Source: Leguminivora glycinivorella (taxonomy: Eukaryota > Arthropoda > Insecta > Lepidoptera > Tortricidae). From it: a stretch of 64,000 nt of DNA. Below the pieces are notes generated by a model. The model did not search any database. It saw only the letters and a list, made by a program, of their open reading frames with translations, and was not told the origin of the DNA. Below, piece after piece: positions 1 through 11,840 of the stretch. Both the position numbers and the translations under genes were made by a program. The stretch is from the NCBI RefSeq assembly GCF_023078275.1, contig NC_062980.1:16076783-16140782 (forward strand). The letters run 5' to 3'. Positions within the stretch are counted from its first letter, which is position 1. The number at the start of each line of letters is the position of its first letter.

Positions 1-1
1 G

Positions 2-3000
2 TTGAGTCGTTCTAAATCTCATGACAATCTCACACCTCCTTCCAAAGGGAGTCCTACTTCCCAGTCTCTATTGAACCTTAACGTAAACAAACTAAGCCTT
101 TCCTCATCTTTAGAATCAATACCTAAACTATCTCTCACTAAATCAAGCACAAAAATGCCCACCAAGTCTAAGAAAGAACCTGCCCCTGCTCTTCACAATA
201 CCGTATCTGAAATACCATGTTACGAAATTCATTCATTGAAAAAGGGGATATCTTTGCCTTACACATACTTGACGATGCCTGACTCTGAACAACCTCTCTG
301 TTTCCTTATCGACACAGGCGCTAGTGTCAGTATTATCAAATACTCCAGTTTCAAAGAAAAACCATGCCTTTCCCCTGAGATTATTAAACTTAAAGGAATA
401 AACGACACAGACTCTTATTGTGAAACACTAGGGTCCTCACAATTACAATTCCCTCTCCTAGATGATACTATTTCATACAAGTTTCACGTCATTAAAGACG
501 AAGTCAATCTTAAATATGACGGCATTATAGGTAACGATTTCCTAAAATTCTTCACATGCAACATAGATTATAGAACTAACACTCTGTCCCTACAGGGCCA
601 CACTTTACAAATCCATTTTAATCAACAATCTTACATAATCCCAGCTCGATCCGAAGGCGTAATAGAATGTGTTATTTCTAATCCAGATTCTGAACTCGCG
701 GGTATCAAAGAGGGCCTCATTTTAGATCACAAGCTCAAGGACGGTGTTTACTTAGCCAATTGTATAGTTACTATAAAATGCAACAAACGCGCCAACGTAT
801 CTATTTTAAATACTACCGACTCCTCCATCGAAATTAAAGAATGTAATGTCACTATTACTCCAATAGATTACTCCGCTCTTATGAGTGACTCATCAGAACA
901 CATTACTTGTGTAAACAATGTAACCTCAGGTCAGTCCAATCGTATTCAGCGCGTGTTAGACCTCATACGTCACGAACATTTGAACCCAGAAGAGAGAAAG
1001 TCACTACTACAATGTTGCAGTAAATACGCAGATATATTTTACCTTGAAGGAGATTCCTTGACCCATACCCCAGCTCTGAAACATTCCATTAACACAGGCA
1101 ACGCTGCGCCTATCAATGCTAAGTCCTACAGGTTCCCAGAATGTCATCGACAAGAAGTTGATAAGCAAATTAAGAAAATGCTAGACCAAAACATTATCAA
1201 ACCCTCTGTATCTCACTGGAGTGCACCAGTCTGGATCGTCCCTAAAAAAATCGACGCCTCAGGTCAAAGAAAATGGCGCATCGTAATAGATTACAGGCGC
1301 CTGAATGACGTCACGGTAACCGAAGTTTATCCAATTCCACTTATAACTGATATCCTTGATCAATTAGGAAAATCTAAATACTTCTCGACATTAGACCTCG
1401 TTTCCGGTTTTCACCAAATTCCAATGGACCCTGCTGACTCAGCGAAAACAGGCTTTACGATTCTCAACCCCAGTGGAATATCGGGCCATTTCCAATTTAA
1501 TAGAATGCCCTTTGGTCTCAAAAACGCACCTTCTACCTTCCAACGACTTATGAACCTCGTCCTTTCAGGCCTACAAGGCCTACACTGCTACATATACTTA
1601 GATGATTGTATCATACACTCACATGACCTCGAGAGTCATATCCAAAAACTTCATCTCGTCTTCGACAGATTCCGAGAATATAATCTAAAATTGCAACCCG
1701 ATAAGTGTGAATTTCTCAGACGCGAAGTGACGTACTTAGGTCATATAATCACCGACAAAGGCGTGCAACCTAACCCCGATAAAGTTAGGGCTGTCACTCA
1801 ATTCCCTGTTCCGCGAAACGCTAAAGAAGTAAAATCCTTTCTTGGATTAGTTGGATACTACCGCAGATTTATAGACAACTTTTCTCAAATAACTAAACCA
1901 CTTACCTCCCTTCTAAAGAAAGATGTTACATTTAATTGGACTTCAGAACAAGATCTTTCATTTAATCATCTCAAAGAAAAACTAACTACAGCACCTCTAC
2001 TCCAATACCCTGACTTTTCACAACCTTTTGTAGTTACGACTGACGCAAGTAACAGTTCAGTCGGTGCCGTGCTTTCACAAGGTCCTATAGGAAAGGACCT
2101 TCCCATCGCGTATGCGTCCCGTACGATGAACAAGGCGGAATGTAATTACTCTACTACCGAAAAGGAACTCTTAGCTATAATCTTTGCAGTAAAATGTTTC
2201 CGTCCGTATTTATACGGAAACAAATTCAAAATTGTCACCGATCACCGACCACTCACATGGCTTTTTAATGTGAAAGATCCGGGAAGCAGACTTATACGCT
2301 GGAGGCTAAAATTAGAAGAATATCATTATGAAGTTATTTACAAGCAAGGCAAACTTAATTCCAACGCTGACGCCCTATCTCGAATCCCGGTACATGCTAT
2401 AACCCGAAACCAAATTGCAAACACACCTAACCAAGATACTTATGAACAATATTCTAAAAAGCAATTTATTAACGCCACTGGGCAAAATAACACTAAAATT
2501 GAAGAGCACTCTGAAAACTTATTGCGGTCTAAAATTAATTCAATCGCATGTCCTACCTCACTGGACTTTGACCCCTCTATGCCGAACCTCGAAGAAATAT
2601 TAAACAGTTTACCAAACCAAAGCGAATTACGTAACTCCGAACGCGAACCCTATACTGTACTGCCATTTCCTAATAACGGAAAGACTTACTATTTCTTATT
2701 CACAAAAATAAATCACTACGAGGAAACAAATTATAAATCTATTTTTAACCTGCTCGTGTCCTTACGAGATATTATTTTACAAAACAATCCCACACTCACC
2801 GACTTAGCGATATCAGATTTCACAGAGCCATTCACAAAAATCTCTTACAGCAAAATATATAACATGATTTCCTTTATCTTCCATAATACAAACATAAAAA
2901 TACACATATATAAGAACAAAACGATATACCCTACCCCAGCCGAAGTCCCTCAAATTCTTAAAGAAAATCACGATTCCACCATCGCCGGACACCCCGGGAT

Positions 3001-3976
3001 GAACCGTATGCTCAATCGAATAAAAGCCTCGTACTATTGGAAAACAATGCGCATGGACATCGAAAATTACGTTAAATCCTGTAAACTATGTCAAATCAAT
3101 AAGCCACTAAGAAAATGCAATAAGGCTCCTATGGTGATAACTTCATCCAGTACACAACCATTTGAACGTTTAGCACTCGACATAGTAGGTCCCCTTCCGG
3201 AAGCAGGACCTCAGAAATTCAAATTTATCTTAACCATCCAAGATGATCTCACCAAATTCTCATGCGCATACCCACAAGTCACAGCTACAAGTGAAGAAGT
3301 AGCTCGTAGCCTTGTACATTTCATGGCCCTATTCGGTATCCCAAAAATGGTTTTAACCGATCTCGGCACCTGTTTCACTTCTGACCTTTTTAAACAGATT
3401 AACAATATCTTTAAGATAAAATCACTTTTTTCTACACCCTATCACCCACAGACAAACGGTGCCCTTGAACGAAATAACGGGACCTTGAAAGAATATTTGA
3501 AATCGTTTGTGAATGAAAATCAGAATGATTGGCACTGCTATATATTTACAGCTATTCTTTGCTACAACACCACTCCTCATAGTGTAACTCAATACACACC
3601 TTACGAACTTCTCTACGGACACAAACCTCATATTCCTAATTCTCTGTATGAAACAAGTGATAATCTGACTTACAATGAGTATGTACGAGCCCTTCAATAT
3701 CGTATGCGCTTTAGCCGTGAAAAAGCCTTAGAGCATATTCTTAAAAGCAAAGAAACTTCTAAACAATATTACGACTCTCCATCTCGTGAAATATCGTATA
3801 AAACTGGTGACCTTGTCTATTTAAAACAACATCATAGACTTCGCAAGGCTCTATCCCCAGTGTGGAAAGGCCCTTACAAAATAATCAAAATCAATAACAA
3901 ACATAACGTCACTCTTTGTATTAACCGCCGTCATACCAAGTATCATGTAAATGAAATAAAACCCGCTCATCCCTAA
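2..3976 (+). CDS. pol: Pol polyprotein of gypsy-type retroelement (protease, RT, RNase H, integrase)
   Basis: This is one uninterrupted frame of 1324 residues, already open at the window edge, so its true start is not visible. Domains in order: an aspartic protease with the DTGAS motif at about residue 104; reverse transcriptase with YLDD at about 532-535; RNase H with a TDAS-type catalytic aspartate near 681; an integrase HHCC zinc finger starting near His990; and an integrase core with Asp1060, Asp1120 and Glu1156, giving the DD35E spacing. The enzyme would copy the element's RNA into DNA and insert it into chromosomes. All catalytic motifs I looked for are present and there is no internal stop, so it may still be functional. 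The first 90 residues are Ser/Lys-rich and could be a gag-pol linker. Confidence 0.95.
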   Translation: MSRSKSHDNLTPPSKGSPTSQSLLNLNVNKLSLSSSLESIPKLSLTKSSTKMPTKSKKEPAPALHNTVSEIPCYEIHSLKKGISLPYTYLTMPDSEQPLCFLIDTGASVSIIKYSSFKEKPCLSPEIIKLKGINDTDSYCETLGSSQLQFPLLDDTISYKFHVIKDEVNLKYDGIIGNDFLKFFTCNIDYRTNTLSLQGHTLQIHFNQQSYIIPARSEGVIECVISNPDSELAGIKEGLILDHKLKDGVYLANCIVTIKCNKRANVSILNTTDSSIEIKECNVTITPIDYSALMSDSSEHITCVNNVTSGQSNRIQRVLDLIRHEHLNPEERKSLLQCCSKYADIFYLEGDSLTHTPALKHSINTGNAAPINAKSYRFPECHRQEVDKQIKKMLDQNIIKPSVSHWSAPVWIVPKKIDASGQRKWRIVIDYRRLNDVTVTEVYPIPLITDILDQLGKSKYFSTLDLVSGFHQIPMDPADSAKTGFTILNPSGISGHFQFNRMPFGLKNAPSTFQRLMNLVLSGLQGLHCYIYLDDCIIHSHDLESHIQKLHLVFDRFREYNLKLQPDKCEFLRREVTYLGHIITDKGVQPNPDKVRAVTQFPVPRNAKEVKSFLGLVGYYRRFIDNFSQITKPLTSLLKKDVTFNWTSEQDLSFNHLKEKLTTAPLLQYPDFSQPFVVTTDASNSSVGAVLSQGPIGKDLPIAYASRTMNKAECNYSTTEKELLAIIFAVKCFRPYLYGNKFKIVTDHRPLTWLFNVKDPGSRLIRWRLKLEEYHYEVIYKQGKLNSNADALSRIPVHAITRNQIANTPNQDTYEQYSKKQFINATGQNNTKIEEHSENLLRSKINSIACPTSLDFDPSMPNLEEILNSLPNQSELRNSEREPYTVLPFPNNGKTYYFLFTKINHYEETNYKSIFNLLVSLRDIILQNNPTLTDLAISDFTEPFTKISYSKIYNMISFIFHNTNIKIHIYKNKTIYPTPAEVPQILKENHDSTIAGHPGMNRMLNRIKASYYWKTMRMDIENYVKSCKLCQINKPLRKCNKAPMVITSSSTQPFERLALDIVGPLPEAGPQKFKFILTIQDDLTKFSCAYPQVTATSEEVARSLVHFMALFGIPKMVLTDLGTCFTSDLFKQINNIFKIKSLFSTPYHPQTNGALERNNGTLKEYLKSFVNENQNDWHCYIFTAILCYNTTPHSVTQYTPYELLYGHKPHIPNSLYETSDNLTYNEYVRALQYRMRFSREKALEHILKSKETSKQYYDSPSREISYKTGDLVYLKQHHRLRKALSPVWKGPYKIIKINNKHNVTLCINRRHTKYHVNEIKPAHP

Positions 3977-4159
3977 TTAAACGATCACTTCTACTCAGCA
4001 TAAATACATTCAACTCTAAATGCAAACGAATTTAAAATAAACATTAAACTCGAGCACATGAACCGAGCCTTACCGGCTCAGGTTACAGAGATAAACGAAC
4101 AGCTGATCGTTGCCGCGCGTCAACAACCTAGTAAGTAAGTAAATGTAATAAAGAGTTCA

Positions 4160-5354
4160 TTGATTGCGGCATCCAATTACCTAGATTCTGTCTTGAATGC
4201 AATTTTACTTTCCAAAATGAATATTTTACACCCCTCAGTCCTCTCACTCACTAACTTATATAAAGAATTATTAAAAAATAATATCAATTTTAATCATAAC
4301 TTAGATTTTCCTGTTCCAATAACTTTAGAAAAATACCCACTATAATTAACATTTCTAAATTAACTACTTACTATTTTAACCGAAAGCTAGTTTCTGTTTT
4401 AAGTATCCCATTGATTTATCCCGAAAAATACACCGTTTATAAAGCTCTCCCTTTGCCTATACCTCACGAAGTAGAAAATCCTAACAATTTCTCTCTCATA
4501 CACCCTTCTAGCTCTTTCATGGCGATAACCGATGATAAGTTACATTACGCACTATTTGAAAATCTAGATACATGTACCACAGTCAGTAGCGAATATTCCA
4601 TTTGCCCGTTAATAACTATTTACTCTAGCATAAACAACCCATGTTGTGAAATACTGAAGTATCGAAATCTTTACCCAAAGAATGTGATTCTAAATTGATT
4701 GAATTGTTATTAAATTGATTTGGCATGTCCTAAATAACAATAAATGTATTTATATAACCAAAACCTCACCTTAATGTAAAATGTAATGATAAATGATAAT
4801 ATAAAAAAAAATGCTATATTTGGCACTGGTATTTTAAAATTAAGATACGATTTGTATTGGATACTCCAAAGCTATCAGTACCTCTAAAAATGTATTGATC
4901 CCAATAATATGCGATCAAATTTCAATATCATAGAAGATGACTGCTGTAAGGTAAGAAAGGAAAGTTCAATAATACAGTACCTGTACTAACACCCATCTCC
5001 CTCAGTAATAATTATAAATCTCGACTATTTAAAATCCGCATCTCATAAACTAGACAGTTTAGAAAACGACATAGATAACTTACAGCAGCAATCTCACCTT
5101 ATGAAATATGGTTAGATACATACTATTCTAGTGTTACCTTATCTTTAGTTGGTTTTATGATGCTAAGCTTTATATTTAAGGGTTTCAAGTGTTATTATAT
5201 TAATGGTAATTATAAGCGTTCATCAGCATCTAACTATTGTATTCAAATATTTAACCAGCGTAATAATGAAAGCAAAAGTAAACCTCATAATAATGTTAAC
5301 TCCATCGAAACGACAGAAGTTTCCTTTGTACTCAGCTTCATCTATTTGAGATAA
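4160..5354 (+). pseudogene. Degenerate env-like region of the gypsy element
   Basis: Between pol and the 3' LTR lie three short open pieces in different frames: 4160-4345, 4411-4698 and 5157-5354. The first two resemble the ectodomain of errantivirus envelope proteins, which are related to the baculovirus F protein. The last has a hydrophobic stretch that would suit a C-terminal membrane anchor, followed by a polar tail. Stops and frame changes separate them, most clearly near 4345-4410 and through 4699-5156, so no continuous envelope can be made. Assignment rests on position and general resemblance. Confidence 0.6.
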
Positions 5355-5376
5355 AGCTTCGTCTTATCGGGGGGGC

Positions 5377-5635
5377 TGTTATATGCAGCGCCAGCATTAG
5401 AATGTAGGTAACACGCGTGAACTACTTACGCCGCATCGTTTACGTCATTGCATTATTTTATAAAAGCATGTATCTAAGAAAATTAGGCTAGTCTAGTGAG
5501 TAACGTCTAGCTGTTTAATTAGCTCTTAAAATCCTTGTAATATTTAGTGGTGTTGAACGGTATAATAAATAAGTGGTGTAAATTGAATTTTGAGTTTTGT
5601 TTGGAAGAGACTCCCCCGGAAGCTGCCCTATAACA
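5377..5635 (+). repeat. 3' long terminal repeat of the gypsy element
   Basis: The 259-bp segment starts TGTTAT and ends ATAACA, a perfect short inverted terminal pair as expected for an LTR. A G-run just upstream (5369-5375) is in the position of the polypurine tract. A TATA-like box lies at 5457-5466 and an AATAAA signal at 5564-5569, consistent with a promoter and polyadenylation site. Confidence 0.85.
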
Positions 5636-6056
5636 GTATGGTAATACAAAATCATATTTTCTGGATACTCATACAGCCAACTTTTACTATGGGACCTTCT
5701 TCGAAAACGTCATTTCAAAATCTACATCTCCATGCAAATTATGAAATCAATGATTTTGCTTTGTATCCAGTTCTCCATACTGTTCTTTTGCAAATTTGCA
5801 TGCATTTTAATGAACTCGATACCAGAATTTACACATTTTTTCTGCCGAATTCGATATAAGTCCCATAGTTAAAGTTGATCGTAATCATGAATAAATCCAG
5901 ACAATATTATTTTGTATTCCCAATTTTATTTCACCTAGTAGTTAGTGCATAGACTGCTTTCTCTCGACACAGGATTACAACTTTTGAACCTTAGTTTTGA
6001 CAGTTGATATCGATTAAAATGGACAAATGTTAAATTAGAGCCACCCTAGACGACCA
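5636..6056. other. Intergenic stretch, nothing recognised
   Basis: AT-rich sequence after the LTR with only short shadow frames. No splice-bounded frame or repeat family seen. Confidence 0.5.
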
Positions 6057-6141
6057 TTAATTTTTCTTGATGGTTTCGAGGTCAGTTTTTTTCTTACAGT
6101 TTATCTGTCTATACGGGGTAATAATGTCTTTGGTTGTAGTA
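6057..6141 (-). repeat. Solo end of MITE family M
   Basis: This matches the outer end of the family seen whole at 39338-39639 and 43493-43820: a TGTCTATACGG-type core followed by TGTCTTTGGTT. Only the terminal 85 bp or so is present. Confidence 0.6.
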
Positions 6142-6194
6142 CTAGCTCAGAATGACCTCATACTACGGCAAAATATGTGTTTTAAATATAAAGA

Positions 6195-6420
6195 ATGACC
6201 AATGAATTCGCACGAAGCGCTTTGCTTCTTACGCGCACTGCCAAGGAGTGGAATTCCTTTTCCGGCGGCTATATTTCCGAGCTCATATAACCCGGCAACC
6301 TTCAAATCAAGAGTGAACAGGCATCTTCTGGGCGAGCTCACTCCATCTTAGGTTAGGCCACGTCTTTGCCTTTGGCTAGTCTGTGGCCAAGAGTAAGCCC
6401 ATTTACAATAAAAAAAAATG
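6195..6420 (+). mobile_element. 3' end of a Jockey/CR1-like non-LTR retrotransposon
   Basis: In the plus strand, 6230-6349 encodes the C-terminal end of a LINE reverse transcriptase: a short frame ending NRHLLGELTPS then TAG at 6349-6351. It is followed by a short 3' UTR and an A-rich tail near 6410. A second, shorter copy lies at 38953-39108. The element is severely 5' truncated, as is usual for dead LINE copies. Confidence 0.75.
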
Positions 6421-7460
6421 CAAAATGAATTAAAATCCTGCTGAATAAACATTTACAATTTAATTCACCTACCAGCATGTGTATTGTATCTTGTACGCTT
6501 TTGTTAAACTATCTCGTACCCAGTTTCATGAATGTATTGTTAATTTTAATGATACCCGCACTTCATTATTTTTAAAAAGCTTTTGCATTTTAATTAAAAC
6601 TTACTTTATAGTCCAAGAGCCCAAGGCCGCCCAACGTTACTTATTTTTACATAAATCGAAATGCACCTATTTCGACGGGAGCAATTTGAACGATTGATTA
6701 GAATATATAACTAGAGTAAATAGCGAAATTGTTCGGGTGCACCTTACCTAAAAAGTACATCGATAAAAAACGAGTCGCTAGTTTGGTCAGGTGCCCATTT
6801 TTCCGGCACCGGTTGGTTTTAGTATAATAATTTTATCCTACTTTCAGCACCTGGTACCTACCGGATAAATTTAATGGCAGCCTGGCCCAGGTAGAGAACA
6901 GGCATAAATTTAAAGTTTATACTAATAATGCTTAATCACATACATACACGTACTGGAAGAGAAGCTTATTATGCTACAGTATAAGACCAGAGGACTATTT
7001 CACAATAGTGACTATTGACAACATTTCATATTTTCGACTATTACTTTTTATTGTTTGGTTTGAAAGAACTCAATATTTAAAGATACATGTATTTTTAAAT
7101 TTTTCCCAAAAACTGCTATTTTAATGCGAAAATCCCTTTTTATTACTACTTCGAACAGAAAGAGCGTAAAAGTTACAAACGTCAAGACACAGCTTTATGA
7201 CGTCACATGTGTTGTTTCATACACCTAAGAAAACGACAAAATCATTCCTAAAAAACAAAGTTTTAACAGTCAGCTTAAACAGTCCGAGATGTCTGACTGT
7301 CAAGTGTCACTGTCAACAAATATTGAATAACTACTTCGTCGTTCATTGCTGTTCAACAAGGAAACATTTACGTTGAGTAACAATGTTACCTACTTATAAA
7401 CCCAAAAATAGACACAAAATTCTTAGTGTCAATGTCACTGTGGTGAAGTAGCCCACACTA
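6421..7460. other. Intergenic stretch, no gene recognised
   Basis: AT-rich, with short frames only. No motif or spliced exon could be supported. Confidence 0.5.
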
Positions 7461-7661
7461 GTAACTTTTATAACAAACGCACGTCGCACATTATGTATGT
7501 ATGCACGCCGTGTATGTACGTACGCAACACATGTAAGCGAATGAGAAAGATTCATTTTAGTTCCTTCTTATCCGCTTAAATGTGTTGCGAACGAAGTACT
7601 ACGAACTCGGCGCGTACCTATACATTCATATCGTGCGGTGTACGTTTGTTAGAAGAGTTAC
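7461..7661. repeat. MITE-like inverted repeat rich in ACGTACG
   Basis: The ends (GTAACTTTTATAACAAACG and its imperfect reverse complement) and the inner AACACATGTAAGCG / CGCTTAAATGTGTT pair fold onto each other over most of the length. There is no coding capacity. Confidence 0.65.
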
Positions 7662-7854
7662 TACTGTGCTTATGCTAAGCAGTGTGCGATAGAAGTTTTA
7701 AAATGTTGATGATGATTATGAATTAATAAGTAAGCCTTGGGATCTTGTTCTATCAAAGGGCAAATAAAATGACTGTTACTGACAGGACAATTAATTGTTT
7801 CACTGAACTAAATCGCTATGAATATTTAGTAGTTAACAACGAAAACTGGTCAAT

Positions 7855-8302
7855 ATACACGGTGCTCGTGAGCATTACGAGAGATTTTAACCAGGAATTT
7901 CTGAGGCTAAAGGAAAGATTTTTTTAATACACATGAGAAACTTTTGCCAAAAAAAAATTTTTTACTGTTTTCGAATGTATTTTCCCATAAAAAGTAAATG
8001 TCATTCAGAAAACTAGCACTTCAAATGAATTTTGACGGTTTTTTTTTCTAAAAACCTCATTTTGAAAGCTTTTATTTCGTACTTTTGGACATCTATCAAT
8101 GAGGATAGTGAGACTAATTCTCCGTAATGGCATCAACATCGTTAAAAAAGCCTTTTGCCTGAGTAACAATAAGATTTTTTTTTTAATTGGTCATAACTCT
8201 GAAACTAGGCGAAATCAAGAAAAGTGTATATGACATTTTAGTCTTAAAATGGGATCAGGAATATGCTCTTAAAGTCTCTCGCAATGCTCACGAGCACCAT
8301 GT
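7855..8302. repeat. About 450-bp non-autonomous element with about 35-bp terminal inverted repeats
   Basis: ACACGGTGCTCGTGAGCATT near 7857 is repeated in inverted form at 8284-8302, and the match continues through the AGAGA-TTTTAA part. The interior is T/A-rich with no frame of note. Confidence 0.65.
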
Positions 8303-8672
8303 ATTTAGCTTCTCGTACATTGTGACCCTTCTGCTCTTGAATATTGATTAAGTGAATAATTATACGGCACATCAATCTCAGAGGCAATGATGGTACAAAA
8401 ATACATCTTTCTTTTTTCCAAGAAAAAGAAATAAGCTCGCTCTTTGAAAACAAAGACAGTAATGGAAATAAGGTCCCTTAGTATTTCCATTGAAGAGCAG
8501 GCCGTTTCGTCTGTCTGCACTGTTTTGTTCTGACCCTTAAAGGCTGCTGTATTATCTATTATTTCCAATTTTATACAGCCCAATAAGGCACGTCAAAATC
8601 TTACTCGTGTTTCTGTATTGGAATTTACTGTGAAAAATTACATTTAAGTTCAAAGTGACGTTCATTTATTTT

Positions 8673-8875
8673 TAACCCCCGACGCAAAAACGACGGGGTA
8701 AGTTTGACGTGTCTGTCTGTTTGTCTGTGTGTATGTGTCTGTCTGTGGCATCGTAGCTCCCGAACGGATGAACCGATTTAGATTTTTTTTTTGTTTGAAA
8801 GCTGAGTTGGTCGGGAGTGTTCTTAGTCATGTTTCATGAAAATCGGTCTACTATGTCGCGGTCGGGGTTTTTTTC
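8673..8875 (+). repeat. Dispersed repeat family B, copy 1
   Basis: Starts AACCCCCGACGC and runs through a GTCTGTCTG microsatellite, GGCATCGTAGCTCCC and a conserved segment to GGTCGGGGTTTTT. Other copies: 9936-10168, 34071-34317 (minus) and 63697-63938. The ends form an imperfect inverted pair around CCCCCGAC / GTCGGGGG. Confidence 0.8.
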
Positions 8876-9297
8876 ACCTATTTCTTACCTATACATCAGT
8901 ACTATAATCGTATCTCGTGATAAATTGTGACTGTGTGAACTGTGTAATTTTTTTTATTTCTACTAAAAGTAAGATTTACGTAACTATAATATAAAATAAA
9001 TAAATATGGGTACCTACGAGCTATACTTATGGGTATCTCTTAACTTAACTATAAATATGGGTATCTCGTACATGCAAAATATTAGCCAGTTTTTAAATTG
9101 TGATTGTCTAAACTAACTTACTATGTAGATCGTATTCCTGTTAGCGGTTGTATTATTCCTATTCTTAGTTCCAGTTGCATCAACCACATTTGACAGACAC
9201 ATCATCGTCACGCAGCATATGTCTATGGAATTTCCAAATCAATAAAATTTAACGAACGCTTTAACGGTGACAGACGGTTTGACGCAACCGGCCCTTA

Positions 9298-9712
9298 GTG
9301 ATTTTTAAAAACTTAACCTTTTTTATACTACGTCGGTGGCAAACAAGCATACAGTCTGCCTGATGGAAAGCGGTCGCCGTAACCTATGGACGCCTGCAAC
9401 TCAAAGAGTGTCACATGCGCGTTGCCACCCCATTAGAAATTTGTACACTCCCTTTTGCTGTGTTAAGTATAAGTACACAGCAAAAAGGAGTGTACAAGTT
9501 CCAAGGAGGGTTCGGGTTGCCGACGACTCAAAGGACAATAGACGGAACAAATTAGTTCCGTAAGTCCTCCCGTCGTCAGCACACCGCACGCTCGTTGAGC
9601 TCTGGCAGCCTTACTCGCCGGCAGGAACACAACACTATGAGGGTCTAATGCTATTTGGCTGCGGTCTTCTGTGAGGCGGAGGTACCCTTTTAACCTTTTT
9701 AAAAATCACTAA
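9298..9712 (-). mobile_element. LINE 3' fragment flanked by short inverted repeats
   Basis: The interior (9320-9620) resembles the minus-strand LINE end at 52633-52930: both share the CACGTCGGTGGCAAA and TGTCACATGC-CGTTGCC landmarks. The flanks GTGATTTTTAAAAA and TTTTTAAAAATCAC are mutually inverted, so the fragment may have landed inside a small palindrome. The RT frame is broken. Confidence 0.5.
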
Positions 9713-9935
9713 AAATGTGAATAAATAACATTTGTGGTTTACCTGTATCCCGCGTACACTGATAACGGAATCGTGCTTCTCTCTTCCACCCACGGGCACA
9801 TCGCAAATTATTCGAACACCCTGTTGACAAACAGTTTTAGATTAATTTTAAATATCGGATATAAAGTTAGGAAAAAATCATTGGTACGAGGCAGGATTTA
9901 TCACGCGAGTGGAAAGACGCACGCTGCTTAAATTT

Positions 9936-9981
9936 TTAACCCCCGACGCAAAAATAAGTTTGACGTGTCTATCTGTGTGTA

Positions 9982-10020
<39 letters not shown>

Positions 10021-10168
10021 GTGTGTGTCTGTCTGTGGCATCGTAGCTCTCGAACGGATGAACCGATTTTGATTTAGTTTTTTTTTGTCTGAAAGCTGAG
10101 TTAGTCGGGAGTGTTCTTAGCCATGTTTCATGAAAATCGGTTCACTAGGTCGCGGTCGGGGGTTTTTC
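9936..10168 (+). repeat. Dispersed repeat family B, copy 2
   Basis: Same landmarks as at 8673-8875, with a longer GTCT tract (about 9985-10030). Confidence 0.8.
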
Positions 10169-11840
10169 AAAATTTTAATTACTAAAGCAGTTAATAATAT
10201 ATGGGATGAAATGGTAACGCATTTTCACAAAATGTTGTCCAAAACCTAATTCGCAAATCCTGATGTTTAGACTCGTTCTAATTAGAAATTTCAGAATGCT
10301 CTCTTCATCTCACCATCCAAAAAAGATTATTTTTCCGTTCTACTAACGTTCTGGAAATCACAATTTCCATACAATATTTTGAGACAATTTTTATAGTCAG
10401 GTTGAAATCTGCTATTGATTCTGACAATCAGATGACAATCAAGTTTTGGTCACCATCATTATGCTTAATGGCTTTGGTATAAAGTACAAATTAATAAAAT
10501 TTGAGTGTCATTTAAATAAGCGCCGTGAACACAGCCATTTGTCAAATCCAACCGTGTGGCAACCAGACTAATGGCAGCGAGGTTTTAATCCCGTTTGATG
10601 CAAATCCGTTTGTTCAATGTCCATAAATCTGTTAGCTACTGAAAACTGTTTTCATGTTAAATGTAAAATGGGGATATGTTGGGTTGTTTTTCGGACTTTT
10701 AAGTGATTGGCCTAACTGAATATTTAGGCGTGAATGGACGATTAGTTTTGTCACTGTCTTTTTAATCGTTCAGCTGAATGCATAGGTACAAAATAAATTA
10801 TTTGATCTCCTCCTCACAGTAGACCTGCCGACAGTAGATTTCCCGGAGGAAGAAGAGGTCTGCCAACAGCGGTTACAATAATACATGGTTAGGTATACAT
10901 GCATTAGATTTGCACAACTAATTATAGGCAAACACCACTTGTGTAATCTTAAATTAAATTAACATTGAGTAGTTTAAAAAAGGAAACTGAAACATGCTGT
11001 AGTTTTACAATTTGGAAACATAAACTGTGCTGAAGATGCATAGAGACAAGAGAAATATTTACTACACGTAGAAAATGAATCAGATGCTGAAAAAAATCTA
11101 TACACCCGCATTACAATGATAAAAACTTTTAACAAACAAATACAACCGAATTCAAAAAGAATAATCATCATCATGAGGTTCACTTTATGAAAGTGCCAGT
11201 TTTCGAGAGAAACTACTCGAGTTACTTAAGAAAACACCGAACACTCTAAAAAATGAAGACCAACTAAGAGCAGTTTTCTCTTAGTTGACGTTAAGTTAAT
11301 TACTACAATTACGATCTTATATAATTCAAATAAAGCTGATTACTAAAAACAACAAGGGAATGTATGATTGAACTAATAACTTAGGTGTTTTGTTATTCCT
11401 AACCATTGTACACCTTGAATCAATTATGAACTTGTTAGGCATAACTATGTAACATAGGTTGATTCAATCCTTAGTTGAACTTACTAAGGTAATTTAGTTA
11501 ACATAATTATTTTTCATGGAATTATTGAACAAGATCTTAATCGATTCAGTTACGTTGCAAAAGTAAGAGCAATCAAAATTACCTTATTCGATTTGTCTAA
11601 GATCTTATCAGGCTCGTATGGAATCAAGATGCTTGACTACGACTATCAAAATATTGATAGGAACAACCAAATTTTTTTTAGAGTGAAATCACCATACATG
11701 TGCCTTTAAAAATTGAGGAGTTCCCTCAACTCTTCATGGATCCCATCATCAGAACAGCTCCAGATTAATATGGGACCACCTTGGAGGTAGCTCCTCACAA
11801 ATAAAAAAAGAATTATTGAACTCAGACTACGGGTCTCGGA
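10169..11840. other. Intergenic stretch, no gene recognised
   Basis: About 1.7 kb with scattered short frames, none with a supported start, splice sites or family resemblance. A small palindrome built on CAACTAAGAG / CTCTTAGTTG lies near 11261-11287. Confidence 0.5.

Larger units (their letters stand above)
1..5635 (+). mobile_element. Ty3/gypsy errantivirus-like LTR retrotransposon, 5' truncated by window edge
   Basis: The sequence shows a long pol frame, a degenerate env region, a G-run polypurine-like tract at 5369-5375 and a terminal repeat ending at 5635. The order pol, env, LTR is that of insect errantiviruses such as gypsy and TED. The 5' LTR, primer-binding site and gag lie left of the window, so a target-site duplication cannot be confirmed; the bases after the LTR (GTAT) are the candidate right copy. 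The intact pol beside a broken env suggests a fairly young insertion that can no longer make a full envelope. Confidence 0.9.
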
